Shown here: positions 4,616-6,151 of the stretch, piece by piece
Layout of the letters: each line of letters begins with the position of its first letter
Position numbering within the stretch: position 1 is the first letter of the stretch
Assembly: GCA_910577575.1 (NCBI GenBank)
Contig: CAJTOG010000087.1
Location: forward strand, 1-6,151
Direction: 5' to 3'
Length of the DNA: 6,151 bases
From: an uncultured Ruminococcus sp.
GTDB taxonomy: Bacteria; Bacillota; Clostridia; Oscillospirales; Ruminococcaceae
Position numbers and translations under genes: made by a program
The notes under the pieces: model-generated
Database searches by the model: none
The model's input: the letters and a program-made list of their open reading frames with translations, nothing else
Told to the model about the DNA's origin: nothing

Positions 4616-6151
4616 ATGGATAGGATATACAGAACAGCAATTTATCTCAGGCTCTCCAGAGACGAGGAGGGCGAAAAAGAAAGTGTAAGCATTTCCAATC
4701 AGCGTGAAATGTTGATGAGTTTTCTCGGAAGCAGAGAGGATTTAGAATTTTCCGGAGAATTTTCTGACGACGGTTACAGCGGATATGGTTTTAACCGTCC
4801 GGAGTTTCAGCGAATGATTGAAAGTGCAAAAAACGGTGAAATCGACTGCATTGTGGTCAAGGATTTTTCACGTCTTGGACGTAACTTTCAGAAAACAGAA
4901 GAATATATGCAGCGTATTTTCCCGAAAATGGGAGTACGCTTTATTTCTGTCAACGACTTTTATGACAGCAATCGTGAACTTTCTGCAAGTGAACGACTTG
5001 CAAATCCGATAATCAATCTGATGAACGAGTATCATGTTATGGAAACTTCACAGAAAGTGCGAAACGTTCTGGAACATTATCGCCAAAGTGGTAAGTTCAT
5101 CGGAAATAGTACAGTTTACGGTTATGTCATAAAAAACAAACAACTTGAGGTTGACCCTGAAGCCGCCAAAGTTGTGCGAATGATTTTCAATCTGAAAATT
5201 GAGGGGCTGAATCAACAGGCAATTGGCGAATATCTCAATGAAATTGGCATCAGCTGTCCTTTGGAGTACAAAATTAAAAAAGGTGTAAAAATTACAACAC
5301 ATTTCAGAACCGGAGAAAAGGCACTGTGGTCATCGGTAAGTGTACGCAGAATCCTTGAAAATCCGATATATATCGGCACTCTGATACAAGGGAAAACTAC
5401 ATCTCTGAGCTATCGTGACCGCAGACGTTTCAAGAAAGACCCGTCTGAGCTGACGGCTTTTGAGAACGCTCATGAAGCAATCGTTTCCGAAACAACTTTT
5501 TTGATAGTACAGGATTTGCTGAAAAAAGATACCCGATGTGGCAAAAATCCGAATAAGGTTTATGTTTTCTCAGGATTTGCTTATTGCGGAAATTGTGGCA
5601 GACCACTGTGTCACTATAAAAAACCAAAAGAAGAAGAATTTTTAGCGTGTAATAATACAGCGTGTAAATGCAAGGGAAGAATCAAAGAAAGAATCCTTGC
5701 AAAAGCGGTTTTTGAAACTTTGAAAAAGCACATGGAAGTAATTCTGAATCACTCCGAACCAATGATAAAGTCCGATTTTATGCAGAATCTGAATGTTACC
5801 AATTTGGAACTGAAGGAGCTTGAAAGTCAGACAGAACAGTTGAAGAAGTCGCAGGAAAATCTTCTTGTACAGAAAGAAAATGGCGTAATTTCTGAGAAAG
5901 ATTATACAGAAATGTGTGAGTTTTACACTAATAAAATCGCAAAAACTGAATTTGAAGCCGATGAAATACGCAGTCAAAAAATAAGGATTCTGGAATGTGC
6001 CGATGAAGTGAAAAATCAGTACAGGAAGTATTTTGATTCTCCGGAAATTACCCGAAGTATGCTTGTAACTTTAATTGAAAAAATCGAAGTTTTCAGCAAA
6101 ACTAAGATAAAAATACATTTCAGATATGAGGATATTTTCAGAACGGACGGT
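4616..6151 (+). CDS. Large serine recombinase (TnpX/TndX-type), 3' end beyond window
   Basis: Large serine recombinases cut and rejoin att sites to excise and integrate mobile elements. The 512 visible residues hold the resolvase domain (about 5-155) with catalytic S14 in YLRLSRDE and the SRLGR motif at 85-89. The recombinase domain (about 165-275) carries the WSSVSVRRIL and NPIYIGTL segments. A zinc ribbon has C324, C327, C345 and C350 or C352, and a Glu/Lys coiled coil spans about 395-460. The last part (LIEKIEVFSK, then a beta strand) resembles the usual C-terminus, so probably little is missing. There is no stop before the window edge. AAGGAG seven bases ahead supports ATG 4616. ATG 4565 is also in frame but lacks a good ribosome binding site and would add 17 atypical residues. 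The Shine-Dalgarno lies inside a ten-pair hairpin. Confidence 0.93.
   Translation, partial: MDRIYRTAIYLRLSRDEEGEKESVSISNQREMLMSFLGSREDLEFSGEFSDDGYSGYGFNRPEFQRMIESAKNGEIDCIVVKDFSRLGRNFQKTEEYMQRIFPKMGVRFISVNDFYDSNRELSASERLANPIINLMNEYHVMETSQKVRNVLEHYRQSGKFIGNSTVYGYVIKNKQLEVDPEAAKVVRMIFNLKIEGLNQQAIGEYLNEIGISCPLEYKIKKGVKITTHFRTGEKALWSSVSVRRILENPIYIGTLIQGKTTSLSYRDRRRFKKDPSELTAFENAHEAIVSETTFLIVQDLLKKDTRCGKNPNKVYVFSGFAYCGNCGRPLCHYKKPKEEEFLACNNTACKCKGRIKERILAKAVFETLKKHMEVILNHSEPMIKSDFMQNLNVTNLELKELESQTEQLKKSQENLLVQKENGVISEKDYTEMCEFYTNKIAKTEFEADEIRSQKIRILECADEVKNQYRKYFDSPEITRSMLVTLIEKIEVFSKTKIKIHFRYEDIFRTDG

Noticed and set aside
5048..5977. Reverse-strand frames inside the recombinase gene
   Set aside because: These are mirror frames of a well-conserved serine recombinase and are rich in Phe and Leu, as expected from antisense of Lys/Glu codons.
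1..6151. CRISPR array, tRNA or rRNA genes, insertion sequence ends
   Set aside because: No regularly spaced repeats, no cloverleaf with a TTC-loop pattern and no terminal inverted repeats flanking a unit were found by eye.

Overview
The window is AT-rich, with purine-rich AAGGAGG-type ribosome binding sites and compact genes all on the + strand. Together with the protein families seen, this points to a Clostridia-type Firmicute (Ruminococcus/Oscillospiraceae-like; inferred, not proven). Its core gene pair, a MobV/Pre-type relaxase and a TnpX/TndX-type large serine recombinase, is typical of a mobilizable integrative element (Tn4451-like or an IME). The window lies inside such an element and cuts it on both sides.

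Layout. 1-600: a small unrecognised protein (5-280), then a stretch dense in inverted repeats that is the best oriT candidate. A doubtful 93-residue reading frame (306-587) overlaps this stretch. 606-2465: the relaxase, 619 residues, with a long charged C-terminal half. 2466-2993: 528 bases without a protein gene. It holds an AT-rich gap, a near-consensus sigma-A promoter (2551-2579) and about 400 nt predicted to be transcribed as a leader RNA rich in hairpins. 2994-4209: an Rpn-family PD-(D/E)XK nuclease gene, followed 4 nt later by a small gene made only of Rpn-tail-like sequence. 4249-4353: a second, shorter leader carrying the same RNA motif as the end of the first. 4354-4560: a 68-residue small protein. 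4616-6151: the serine recombinase, open at the right edge.

How it may work together. The relaxase and the candidate oriT would serve conjugative mobilization, and the recombinase would serve excision and integration. The Rpn module looks like cargo. Inside the Rpn gene, a perfect TAAGGAGG site with 8-nt spacing precedes an in-frame ATG (3552). It would yield a separate 90-residue C-terminal protein containing four-residue repeats. This is the gene-within-gene toxin/antitoxin arrangement reported for E. coli Rpn proteins, here with an additional stand-alone tail-like gene downstream.

The most novel-looking signal is a duplicated leader motif at 2888-2964 and 4249-4317. Each copy has a variable hairpin, then ATAACG, then a second hairpin with an invariant GCATGA loop and compensating stem changes, then GACC. 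Each sits about 30-36 nt before a start codon, and the two downstream genes are unrelated. The recombinase start has its own hairpin that buries its ribosome binding site. Post-transcriptional control therefore seems prominent in this element.
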